Assembly (NCBI GenBank): GCA_910579085.1
Contig: CAJTRU010000021.1
Location: forward strand, 35,160 to 56,013
Source: an uncultured Lachnospiraceae bacterium
GTDB lineage: Bacteria > Bacillota > Clostridia > Lachnospirales > Lachnospiraceae
Direction of reading: 5' to 3'
Length of the DNA stretch: 20,854 nt
The notes under the pieces were generated by a model that was not told the origin of the DNA, did no database searches, and saw only the letters and a list, made by a program, of their open reading frames with translations. The position numbers and the translations under genes are program-made. Shown here piece after piece: positions 14,193 to 20,854 of this stretch. How positions within the stretch are numbered: position 1 is the first letter of the stretch; each line of letters opens with the position of its first letter.

Positions 14193-15359
14193 ATGGATTT
14201 TACATTAAGTAAAAAGCATGAGATGGCGAGACAGCTTTTCAAAGATTTCGCTGAAACAGAAGTTAAGCCTTTAGCTCAGGAGGTTGACGAAACTGAGCAT
14301 TTCCCAATGGACACAGTTAAGAAAATGGGAAAATATGGCTTTATGGGTATTCCTGTACCTAAGGAGTATGGCGGACAGGGTTGTGATATCTTAACATATG
14401 TAATGTGTGTTGAGGAACTTTCAAAGGTTTGTGCTACAACAGGTGTTGTTGTATCTGCACATACATCACTCTGTGCTGACCCAATCCTTACATATGGTAC
14501 TGAAGAGCAGAAGAAGAAATATCTTCCTGACCTTGCAAGTGGCAAGAAAATAGGTGCATTCGGGCTTACAGAGCCAGGTGCAGGTACAGATGCCCAGGGC
14601 GTACAGACAAAGGCTGTTCTCGATGGCGATGAGTGGGTGCTTAATGGTTCCAAGTGCTTCATCACAAACGGTGAAGTTGCTGATATATACATTGTAATTG
14701 CTTATACAGACGTTATTGAAAAGAGAGGAAGGAAAGTTAAATCATTCTCTGCATTTATCGTAGAGAAAGGAACACCTGGCTTCTCATTTGGTACAAAGGA
14801 AAAGAAGATGGGTATCCGTGGTTCTGCTACATATGAGCTGATTTTCCAGGATTGCCGTATTCCAAAGGATGCCCTTTTAGGGGCACAGGGAAAAGGTTTC
14901 CCTATTGCTATGCATACTCTTGACGGTGGACGTATTGGTATCGCTTCACAGGCTCTCGGAATTGCAGAAGGTGCATTAGAGAGGACAATTGAGTATACAA
15001 AGGAAAGAAAGCAGTTTGGCCGTACTATTGCACAGCAGCAGAATACACAGTTCCAGCTTGCTGACATGGCTACAAAGGTAGAAGCTGCAAGACACCTTGT
15101 ATACAAAGCTGCCATGAAGAAACAGGAATTCGCAGAGGGTGCTAAAGTATCTTATTCTGTAGAAGCTGCTATGGCTAAACTTTATGCTGCGGAAGTTGCA
15201 ATGGAAGTTACAACAAAGGCAGTACAGTTACATGGTGGTTATGGTTACATCAGGGAGTACGATGTAGAACGTATGATGCGTGATGCCAAGATTACAGAAA
15301 TCTACGAAGGAACTTCAGAAGTCCAGCGTATGGTAATATCAGGCAGCTTATTAAAATAA
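14193..15359 (+). CDS. bcd: Butyryl-CoA dehydrogenase
   Basis: FAD-dependent reduction of crotonyl-CoA to butyryl-CoA; with EtfAB this reaction is known to bifurcate electrons between crotonyl-CoA and ferredoxin in butyrate-forming clostridia. The 388-residue product is a short-chain acyl-CoA dehydrogenase: MDFTLSKKHEMARQLFKDFA at the start, GLTEPGAGTDAQG and CFITNGEVADIY for flavin binding, RKQFGRTIAQQQNTQF, and IYEGTSEVQRMVISG with catalytic base Glu372. AAAGGTGG about 11 bases upstream supports the start. Followed after 21 bases by etfB, its electron-transfer partner. Confidence 0.96.
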   Translation: MDFTLSKKHEMARQLFKDFAETEVKPLAQEVDETEHFPMDTVKKMGKYGFMGIPVPKEYGGQGCDILTYVMCVEELSKVCATTGVVVSAHTSLCADPILTYGTEEQKKKYLPDLASGKKIGAFGLTEPGAGTDAQGVQTKAVLDGDEWVLNGSKCFITNGEVADIYIVIAYTDVIEKRGRKVKSFSAFIVEKGTPGFSFGTKEKKMGIRGSATYELIFQDCRIPKDALLGAQGKGFPIAMHTLDGGRIGIASQALGIAEGALERTIEYTKERKQFGRTIAQQQNTQFQLADMATKVEAARHLVYKAAMKKQEFAEGAKVSYSVEAAMAKLYAAEVAMEVTTKAVQLHGGYGYIREYDVERMMRDAKITEIYEGTSEVQRMVISGSLLK

Positions 15360-15380
15360 TTAAAAAGGAGTGGTAAAGCC

Positions 15381-16166
15381 GTGAAAATAGTAGTATGTAT
15401 AAAGCAGGTTCCGGATACTAAAGGCGGGGTAAAGTTTAACCCTGATGGTACTTTGGACAGGGGCGCTATGCTTGCGATTATGAACCCTGATGACAAAGCA
15501 GGTCTTGAAGCAGCCCTCAGATTAAAAGATGAATATGGTGCAGAGGTTACTGTTGTTACAATGGGTCTTCCAAAAGCAGAAGAAGTTCTCCGTGAAGCTA
15601 TGGCTATGGGTGCTGACAAAGGAATACTCGTAACTGACAGGGTTTTAGGTGGAGCAGATACATGGGCTACATCTACAACTATCGCTGGTGCACTTAGGAA
15701 TATTGACTATGATTTAATTATCACTGGCCGTCAGGCTATTGATGGTGATACAGCCCAGGTTGGTCCTCAGATTTCTGAGCATCTTGACCTTCCAGTTATT
15801 TCATATGCAAAAGATATCAAAATCGAAGGTGACTATGTAATTGTACAGCGCCAGTATGATGACAGATATCATGTATTAAAGGCTAAGATGCCTTGTCTGG
15901 TTACAGCTCTTTCAGAGTTAAATGAGCCACGTTATATGACTCCTGGCGGAATTTTTGATGCTTATGATGCTGATATTACAGTATGGGGCAGGAAAGACCT
16001 TAAGGATGTTGACGATTCTAATCTTGGTTTAGCAGGTTCACCTACAAAGATTGCCAAAGCTTCAGATAAGGTAAGAAAAGGAGCAGGTGAAGTTAAAACT
16101 GACCTTGATGCGGATGGTGCAGTTTCATATATCATGGGTAAATTAAAAGAGAAACATGTAATCTAA
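15381..16166 (+). CDS. etfB: Electron transfer flavoprotein beta subunit
   Basis: Partner of EtfA in the flavoprotein that feeds electrons to butyryl-CoA dehydrogenase. The 261-residue product starts MKIVVCIKQVPDTKGGVKFN and contains GADKGILVTDRVLGGADTWA and ITGRQAIDGDTAQVGPQ, the nucleotide-binding segments of the beta subunit. The start codon is GTG at 15381, preceded by AAGGAG at 15365-15370. Next to bcd and etfA, as expected for the Bcd-Etf complex. Whether this pair bifurcates or simply transfers electrons cannot be read directly from sequence; the pathway context favours bifurcation. Confidence 0.95.
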   Translation: MKIVVCIKQVPDTKGGVKFNPDGTLDRGAMLAIMNPDDKAGLEAALRLKDEYGAEVTVVTMGLPKAEEVLREAMAMGADKGILVTDRVLGGADTWATSTTIAGALRNIDYDLIITGRQAIDGDTAQVGPQISEHLDLPVISYAKDIKIEGDYVIVQRQYDDRYHVLKAKMPCLVTALSELNEPRYMTPGGIFDAYDADITVWGRKDLKDVDDSNLGLAGSPTKIAKASDKVRKGAGEVKTDLDADGAVSYIMGKLKEKHVI

Positions 16167-16192
16167 ATAGAAAAGGAAAAGTGGTGACTAAA

Positions 16193-17230
16193 ATGGGTTT
16201 AGAAGAATATAAGGGTGTCTATGTCTTTGCACAGCAGGTAGACAATGAATTAAGCGGAATTGCTTTTGAATTACTTGGAAAAGCTAAAGAACTTGCAAAA
16301 GACCTGAACACAGATGTTACAGCAATGCTTTTAGGTTCTGGCATCAAAGGTCTTGCAGACCAGTTAGCCGAATATGGCGCTGATAAGGTTATCGTTGTTG
16401 ATGACCCAGAATTAAAAGAATACAGGACAGAGCCTTATGCTCATGCCGTTTCTTCAGTTATAAATGAATATAAGCCTGAAATAGTGCTTGTTGGCGCTAC
16501 TGCAATCGGAAGGGACTTAGGCCCTAGGGTTTCAGCAAGGGTTGCAACTGGACTTACAGCTGACTGTACTGTACTTGAAATTGGTGATTTCCCACTCAAT
16601 CCAATTCCAGGACAGGAGCAGAAGCATAACCAGTTATTAATGACACGTCCTGCATTTGGTGGTAACACAATTGCTACAATTGCGTGTCCTGACAACCGTC
16701 CACAGATGGCAACAGTACGTCCTGGTGTTATGCAGAAGATTGACCCTGTACAGGGAGCTAAGGCTGAAGTTATAGAGTTTAATCCTGGATTTACACCAGA
16801 TAACAAATATGTTGAAATCGTGGAAATAGTTAAGGAACTCTCTAATACAGTAGATATTATGGATGCCAAGATACTTGTATCAGGCGGACGTGGTGTTGGA
16901 AGCAAAGAGAACTTCCAGATTTTACAGGATTTAGCTGATGTAATCGGTGGTACAGTAAGCTGCTCACGTGCCGTAGTAGATAATGGCTGGATGCCAAAAG
17001 AATTACAGGTAGGACAGACAGGTAAAACAGTACGTCCTAATGTATACTTTGCTATTGGTATTTCAGGTGCTATCCAGCACGCAGCAGGTATGGAAGAGTC
17101 TGATATTATTGTTGCAATCAACAAAGATGAAACAGCTCCAATTTTTGATATAGCTGATTATGGTGTTGTTGGCGACCTTAACAAGATAGTTCCAAAGCTT
17201 ACTGAGGAATTAAAAAAGGTTGTAAAATAG
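16193..17230 (+). CDS. etfA: Electron transfer flavoprotein alpha subunit
   Basis: Binds FAD and forms the heterodimer with EtfB. The 345-residue product has the N-terminal alpha/beta domain (GLEEYKGVYVFAQQ, then LVGATAIGRDLGPR) and the conserved C-terminal FAD domain: SGGRGVGSKENFQ, then LQVGQTGKTVRPNVYFAIG and SGAIQHAAGM. I chose ATG at 16193 with AGTGGTGA just upstream as a Shine-Dalgarno-like site; GTG codons at 16181 and 16184, with AAGG a few bases before, are possible alternative starts adding four or three residues. Last gene of the operon; a strong terminator follows. Confidence 0.94.
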   Translation: MGLEEYKGVYVFAQQVDNELSGIAFELLGKAKELAKDLNTDVTAMLLGSGIKGLADQLAEYGADKVIVVDDPELKEYRTEPYAHAVSSVINEYKPEIVLVGATAIGRDLGPRVSARVATGLTADCTVLEIGDFPLNPIPGQEQKHNQLLMTRPAFGGNTIATIACPDNRPQMATVRPGVMQKIDPVQGAKAEVIEFNPGFTPDNKYVEIVEIVKELSNTVDIMDAKILVSGGRGVGSKENFQILQDLADVIGGTVSCSRAVVDNGWMPKELQVGQTGKTVRPNVYFAIGISGAIQHAAGMEESDIIVAINKDETAPIFDIADYGVVGDLNKIVPKLTEELKKVVK

Positions 17231-17290
17231 GCCTTATATAAAAATATAATTATGCCATGTACATAAAATTGGTTTTATTATGAAAATTAA

Positions 17291-17320
17291 GGCTTCCAAA
17301 GTATACTTTGGAAGCCTTTT
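17291..17320 (+). terminator. Rho-independent terminator of the butyrate operon
   Basis: Bases 17291-17303 (GGCTTCCAAAGTA) are perfectly self-complementary with 17304-17316, followed by TTTT. It lies 60 bases after the etfA stop. Confidence 0.85.
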
Positions 17321-17455
17321 AAAAAGTAATTTTTTTGTTATAAAATTATACATATATAGCAGAATTATTTTACTATAATTAGTATAAATATTTATAAGTA
17401 AGGATAGTATATATTGTAAAATGTGTATAATGTAAATAATATTGGATGTCGATAC
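17321..17455. other. AT-rich spacer before the accessory unit
   Basis: Very AT-rich sequence with no supported gene. Several TATAAT-like words occur but none has a convincing -35 partner until the promoter that follows. Confidence 0.4.
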
Positions 17456-17483
17456 TTGTCTTTTTTTGCGGATATGGTATAAT
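17456..17483 (+). promoter_or_regulatory. Promoter of the three-gene accessory unit
   Basis: TTGTCT (17456-17461) and TATAAT (17478-17483) are 16 bases apart, and TGG directly before the -10 box makes an extended -10 element. It precedes the ATG at 17524 by about 40 bases. Confidence 0.65.
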
Positions 17484-17523
17484 ACTCTTTACATTATTTA
17501 ATGTTAATAAGGAGTATACAGGT

Positions 17524-17922
17524 ATGGGAAAAGAGGATAAGGAAATTGACTGGTTAATGGTTATTCCAATAATTTTTTGGATTTTTTGCATGTGTTTATC
17601 AGTGGGAAAGATGTTCCAGACTGGTAATAAAATTCATATAATAGATTGGATAGATATTTTTAATAGTAATACATTTTCTACATATATTTCTTTGATAATA
17701 TGTATGGCGTACCAGTATTTTTCTGTTTATAACAAGAAACGACAGGAAAAGTCAGGTCTTTCTAGAAAATGGATTTCCCTTACTATTCTGTCTACTATTG
17801 TATATGGTGCGGTTGCAATTATTAATGCGTGCCGTTATTGCCTGGTAACTACTATTATAATGGCAATTGCATCTACTATTTATGTGATATTATTTTTTAA
17901 GTTTATGAAAACTAAAAAATAA
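17524..17922 (+). CDS. Unrecognised small membrane protein (about four helices)
   Basis: The 132-residue product begins MGKEDKEIDWLMVIPIIFWI and has four likely membrane segments, near residues 10-27, 45-65, 82-100 and 105-126. A charged loop (NKKRQEKSGLSRKW) lies between the second and third. I do not recognise a family. The start at 17524 has AAGGAG nine bases upstream and fits the promoter; the upstream in-frame ATG at 17446 would lie before the promoter. It is followed by two small genes on the same strand and is probably co-transcribed with them. Confidence 0.65.
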   Translation: MGKEDKEIDWLMVIPIIFWIFCMCLSVGKMFQTGNKIHIIDWIDIFNSNTFSTYISLIICMAYQYFSVYNKKRQEKSGLSRKWISLTILSTIVYGAVAIINACRYCLVTTIIMAIASTIYVILFFKFMKTKK

Positions 17923-17946
17923 TTATATCCTGAAAGGAGAACTATT

Positions 17947-18135
17947 ATGTTAAGTAAAGTGCGTGAAGTATTTACAAAAGAGTATAAAAAGGAAACAGAT
18001 TATATGGAAATAGAGTACAGTATGCTTCACAACTTTAAATTAAAAAACAAAAGTGAAAGTGTTGAAGATAAGATTAAGCGTCTGTCTGATAAAAATTTTG
18101 TTTCTGGATTTAAATTGAGTGTGGGTGATTACTAA
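17947..18135 (+). CDS. Unrecognised 62-residue protein
   Basis: A highly charged soluble-looking protein (MLSKVREVFTKEYKKETDY, then KNKSESVEDKIKRLSDK). It has an excellent ribosome binding site, AAAGGAGA six bases before ATG, which makes it a real gene despite its size. Its stop codon TAA is immediately followed by the ATG of the next gene, so the two are very probably translationally coupled and may act as partners. No family recognised. Confidence 0.65.
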   Translation: MLSKVREVFTKEYKKETDYMEIEYSMLHNFKLKNKSESVEDKIKRLSDKNFVSGFKLSVGDY

Positions 18136-18744
18136 ATGGAAAAAGAAACTTTTAAATATATTTGGAAACAAGGTATTGCAAAATCTGCACAAGATGTATT
18201 TGATGGAATTGACCCTGGTTTACGCAAAGAGTATTCAGTTAGTATTGATATTTCTGATGCTATGTGTGAAAGATTATATTACCAATATGATGAAGTCAGA
18301 TGCTTAGTACGGGAAAAATATTTTGATATTGGTCAAAATGGAGAAAACAGGATTGACGGACACAAGATATGCGCATGTATTACAGCGTCATTATTGAATG
18401 TCCGCATGATAAATTATGAAGCAGCAGCTAAAGAAATACCAATGAAAGTTGTTTACGCAAATTATGAAGTGGCTTTTTTATCAGCAATATATGTTATGTA
18501 TCTTTTTCTTTTATCAGACTTTGAGCGTGATGGAAAGAAAAAATGTTATGATGAACTTAAAAAACAGGCTACGTTTGTATTTCCAGAAACCAATACCGGG
18601 CACGATACATATGTACAGGGACGTGTAAAAACATTAGCATTGAATGATTTATGTGGTAATGATTTTGATATCCTTACATATGCTGATATGTTGTTTTGGA
18701 TTGAATGGTATAATAAGGAACAGATATATAATAAGCTTTTATAG
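18136..18744 (+). CDS. Unrecognised 202-residue protein
   Basis: I do not recognise the family. The protein is mostly soluble in character, with a distinctive RIDGHKICACITASLLNV segment (about 74-91), a hydrophobic stretch VAFLSAIYVMYLFLLSDF (about 114-131) that could be a membrane or buried helix, and an aromatic C-terminus (ADMLFWIEWYNKEQIYNKLL). The start abuts the stop of the 62-residue gene, with GTGGGTGA upstream as ribosome binding site. The tight coupling and own promoter and terminator suggest a small self-contained cassette together with the two preceding genes. Confidence 0.65.
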   Translation: MEKETFKYIWKQGIAKSAQDVFDGIDPGLRKEYSVSIDISDAMCERLYYQYDEVRCLVREKYFDIGQNGENRIDGHKICACITASLLNVRMINYEAAAKEIPMKVVYANYEVAFLSAIYVMYLFLLSDFERDGKKKCYDELKKQATFVFPETNTGHDTYVQGRVKTLALNDLCGNDFDILTYADMLFWIEWYNKEQIYNKLL

Positions 18745-18758
18745 TAATTGTTTACATG

Positions 18759-18797
18759 CCCTAAGATATGTATTAAAGCATATTTTAGGGTATTTTT
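18759..18797 (+). terminator. Rho-independent terminator of the accessory unit
   Basis: CCCTAAGATATG (18759-18770) pairs with CATATTTTAGGG (18779-18790), 12 pairs including one G-U, followed by TATTTTT. It lies 15 bases after the last stop codon of the unit. Confidence 0.8.
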
Positions 18798-18924
18798 GGA
18801 TTTAGAAACCGTAAAATTAAGTTTGTAAAATACTTTCAAAACTGTAAGTGTATTAAATTTTATCTCCTGTTGTAATATGTTTGTAACATGAAGTAAAGAA
18901 ATATTATTTAAATTTATAATTGGA

Positions 18925-18970
18925 TTGAAAATTAAACTGCTATATGCTAAAATTAAATTTGGCATATAGC
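18925..18970 (+). promoter_or_regulatory. Promoter of the LytTR/GHKL pair with a flanking inverted repeat
   Basis: TTGAAA (18925-18930) and TAAAAT (18948-18953) are 17 bases apart. A perfect nine-base inverted repeat, GCTATATGC (18939-18947) and GCATATAGC (18962-18970), brackets the -10 box. Upstream, AACCGTAA (18807) and AACTGTAA (18840) are direct repeats 33 bases apart, a spacing near three helical turns, as might suit a LytTR protein. Confidence 0.55.
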
Positions 18971-18994
18971 GAGGATTAATAAGTGGTGGCATGT

Positions 18995-19726
18995 ATGATA
19001 AAAATTGCAATTTGTGATGATGATATAGAGTTAACTAGCCAGCTTGAAATAATAATAAAAAATTTTGCCAGAAGCCAGAATATACATATAGAAACGAATA
19101 TATTTTTTAATGGGAAAAGTTTTATGGAATATATAGAAAATCAACATATGTTATATGATTTAATTTTTCTTGATATTGAAATGAAAGGTGCTAGTGGAAT
19201 GGAGACAGCACGTTGGATACGTGAAAGAAATAAAATTGTAATAATTATTTTTGTAACACATTATACAGAATATGCTATTGAAGCATATGAAGTCCATCCA
19301 TTCCAGTTTATTGTTAAACCACTAAATGAAGAAAAAGTATGTAGTTATTTTAAACAGGCATATGAAATAATTACAGTAGATGGATTTTATTATGAGTATA
19401 AATATAAGAAAGATTATTACAGGGTTTTAATTAATGATATTATGTATTTTGAAAGCAAGATGAGGATAATTTATATATATTTAAAAGATGGAACTAAAAG
19501 ACAGTATTATGATAAACTGGATTTAATACAAAAAAGCCTGGAAAATACAAAAGCAGACTTTTGGAGAATACATAAGTCAATTTTAGTAAATTCAAGATAT
19601 ATTATTATTAAATCTTTTAATTATATAGAATTGCCAGGTGGAAAAAAATTAAGCATTAGTGAGGCAAGAAGAAAAGAAATAAATGAAATATATATACAAA
19701 AGATTGTAAAACATATGGAGAAATAG
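18995..19726 (+). CDS. LytTR-family response regulator (AgrA-like)
   Basis: A cytoplasmic response regulator of 243 residues. The receiver domain (1-120) begins MIKIAICDDDIELTSQLEII, with acidic D8-D10, phospho-acceptor Asp60 in LIFLDIEMKG, and conserved Lys108 in QFIVKPL. The LytTR DNA-binding domain (about 140-243) has the usual pattern, with DIMYFESKMRIIYIY, FWRIHKSILVNSRYI and a C-terminal LPGGKKLSISEARRKE. I chose ATG at 18995 because family members start MIKIAICDDD; GTG at 18983, with GAGG upstream, would add four residues. Three bases separate its stop from the next start, so it is co-transcribed with the sensor kinase. Confidence 0.93.
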   Translation: MIKIAICDDDIELTSQLEIIIKNFARSQNIHIETNIFFNGKSFMEYIENQHMLYDLIFLDIEMKGASGMETARWIRERNKIVIIIFVTHYTEYAIEAYEVHPFQFIVKPLNEEKVCSYFKQAYEIITVDGFYYEYKYKKDYYRVLINDIMYFESKMRIIYIYLKDGTKRQYYDKLDLIQKSLENTKADFWRIHKSILVNSRYIIIKSFNYIELPGGKKLSISEARRKEINEIYIQKIVKHMEK

Positions 19727-19729
19727 AAC

Positions 19730-20854
19730 ATGTACAGAATACTTGGGATAGCATTTAAAACTTTGCTTGTATCAGGATTTGTATCATTAACAGCAATAGA
19801 ATATTTTAAAACATTTTTTGAGAAAAAAGATATTAAAAAGTCTTGTTATTTTATCTGGGTGATATATTATGTCTGGCAGCTAATATCAGGTTATTTAATA
19901 GAAGGATATCCAATCTGGTGCAGAATGGTCTTAGGCATATTATTCTGTCTTGTTACAAGTTATTATTTTGATGGGTATTGGCTGGCAAAAGTTATTTTTT
20001 CAGTTTTACTTGTTGTTTTATGGGTTTTAAATGAACTTCTTATAGGTTCTTTATTTTTAATATTAAAAATACCAATTGAAACAAATATACTTGCAGGAAG
20101 TATTTTTTCAAAATTATTACTATTACTTTTTGTAAAGGCATTACAATTATTTTTCTATGATAGCACTATTTATGGGCTTTCCTGGAAAAACAGTTTAATG
20201 TTTATGTTTTTGCCTGTTGGAAGCCTGGTAATTGTATATTATATATTTACTACAGGATATATTATTGACCAGCCAGGTGTTGTACTGGTTGCAATTATAT
20301 GTATATTAATTATAATAGTAATTAATATTATTATATTTACATTGTATGTAAATTTATCAAAAAATATGGAACTTGAGAATAAAAATATGATTTATGAGAA
20401 AGAATTTGAATTATTGGATATATATATTAAAGAAAAAGAGGATGCTGCTGCTGAATTCCGCAAAAAGAGGCATGACTTAAAATATCAGATGTTGAAACTG
20501 CTTGATTTATTAAATTACAAACAATATGAACAGTTAGAAAAGGATATTGTACAGCTTGCAGAAATAGAACCAATTAAAGATATAAAAATATCTGTTACAG
20601 GTAATTCTGTAATTGATGCATTTGTTAATTATAAATATGGAATTGCAAGAAAAAATAAGATTAATTTTAATTTAAATATAGATATTCCGTCCAGCCTTCC
20701 ATTTGCGGATGGAGATTTATGTGTAATCCTTGGTAATTTGCTGGATAATGCACTAGAAGCAAACTTTCGTAGCAAAGTAGATAATCCTTATATTAATTTG
20801 AACATTAAATATGATAGAAACAATATTATAATTATTGTAGAAAATTCATTTGAT
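19730..20854 (+). CDS. GHKL sensor histidine kinase (AgrC/ComD-like), cut by window end
   Basis: An in-frame reading frame of 375 codons runs off the right edge. About six hydrophobic segments (residues 1-215) are followed by a coiled-coil linker and a kinase domain. The H-box is KKRHDLKYQM with phospho-accepting His248, and the N-box is NLLDNALEA (336-344), as in AgrC-type quorum-sensing kinases, whose catalytic domain binds ATP. The remaining G-box lies beyond the window. It pairs with the LytTR regulator just upstream. No agrB/agrD-like peptide genes are visible here; they could lie to the right, or the ligand may be unrelated. Confidence 0.9.
   Translation, partial: MYRILGIAFKTLLVSGFVSLTAIEYFKTFFEKKDIKKSCYFIWVIYYVWQLISGYLIEGYPIWCRMVLGILFCLVTSYYFDGYWLAKVIFSVLLVVLWVLNELLIGSLFLILKIPIETNILAGSIFSKLLLLLFVKALQLFFYDSTIYGLSWKNSLMFMFLPVGSLVIVYYIFTTGYIIDQPGVVLVAIICILIIIVINIIIFTLYVNLSKNMELENKNMIYEKEFELLDIYIKEKEDAAAEFRKKRHDLKYQMLKLLDLLNYKQYEQLEKDIVQLAEIEPIKDIKISVTGNSVIDAFVNYKYGIARKNKINFNLNIDIPSSLPFADGDLCVILGNLLDNALEANFRSKVDNPYINLNIKYDRNNIIIIVENSFD

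Noticed and set aside
13997..14212. A 71-codon reading frame between hbd and bcd
   Set aside because: No Shine-Dalgarno site, overlap with the bcd start, and the sequence is dominated by inverted repeats.
17446..17523. A longer N-terminus for the membrane protein at 17524
   Set aside because: It would start upstream of the promoter (17456-17483), and AAGGAG fits ATG 17524.
17321..18800. Mobile element or prophage remnant
   Set aside because: No integrase, transposase, terminal inverted repeats or target duplications are visible around the accessory unit.

Overview
The window looks like a chromosomal segment of an anaerobic, AT-rich, low-GC Gram-positive bacterium, most likely a butyrate-producing member of the Lachnospiraceae (Roseburia / Agathobacter / Butyrivibrio-like). 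This rests on the order thl-crt-hbd-bcd-etfB-etfA, on a butyryl-CoA:acetate CoA-transferase of the Roseburia type, on strong GGAGG ribosome binding sites, and on the clostridial character of every recognisable protein. No phage or transposon genes were seen.

Layout. (1) 1-2.65 kb is core translation: rpsB and tsf on the minus strand, ending in a terminator near the left edge, with rpsO divergent on the plus strand. (2) 2.7-6.2 kb is the most unusual part. A minus-strand WYL-domain regulator faces a plus-strand gene for a TROVE/DUF2828-like protein with a C-terminal von Willebrand A domain. The roughly 720 bp between them hold four tandem structured RNA elements. Two keep a recognisable tRNA acceptor, D and T arm, but the anticodon arm is replaced by a longer extension. 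All four carry the same hairpin (T-rich arm, GNNA tetraloop, A-rich arm) followed by CAGCAA. The arrangement recalls bacterial Ro60/Y-RNA particles, in which Y RNAs have a tRNA-like module. I read it as a Y-RNA-like ribonucleoprotein locus with its own regulator. (3) 6.2-8.5 kb is a dCache chemoreceptor with its own promoter and a terminator that can serve both strands.

(4) 8.5-17.3 kb is butyrate metabolism. The CoA-transferase gene but lies on the minus strand, then a small zinc-ribbon/SHOCT membrane protein, then the plus-strand operon thl-crt-hbd-bcd-etfB-etfA. Together these enzymes turn two acetyl-CoA into butyryl-CoA and release butyrate by CoA exchange with acetate, so the window holds the whole acetyl-CoA to butyrate route. 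Several spacers inside the operon contain strong hairpins. (5) 17.4-18.8 kb is a short, very AT-rich accessory unit of three unrecognised genes: a four-helix membrane protein, a 62-residue protein and a 202-residue protein. (6) 18.8 kb to the right edge is an AgrA/AgrC-like two-component system: a LytTR response regulator followed after three bases by a GHKL sensor kinase cut by the window end.

Functions of well-known families are called with high confidence. The RNA locus and the three-gene accessory unit are inferred from sequence pattern and context only.
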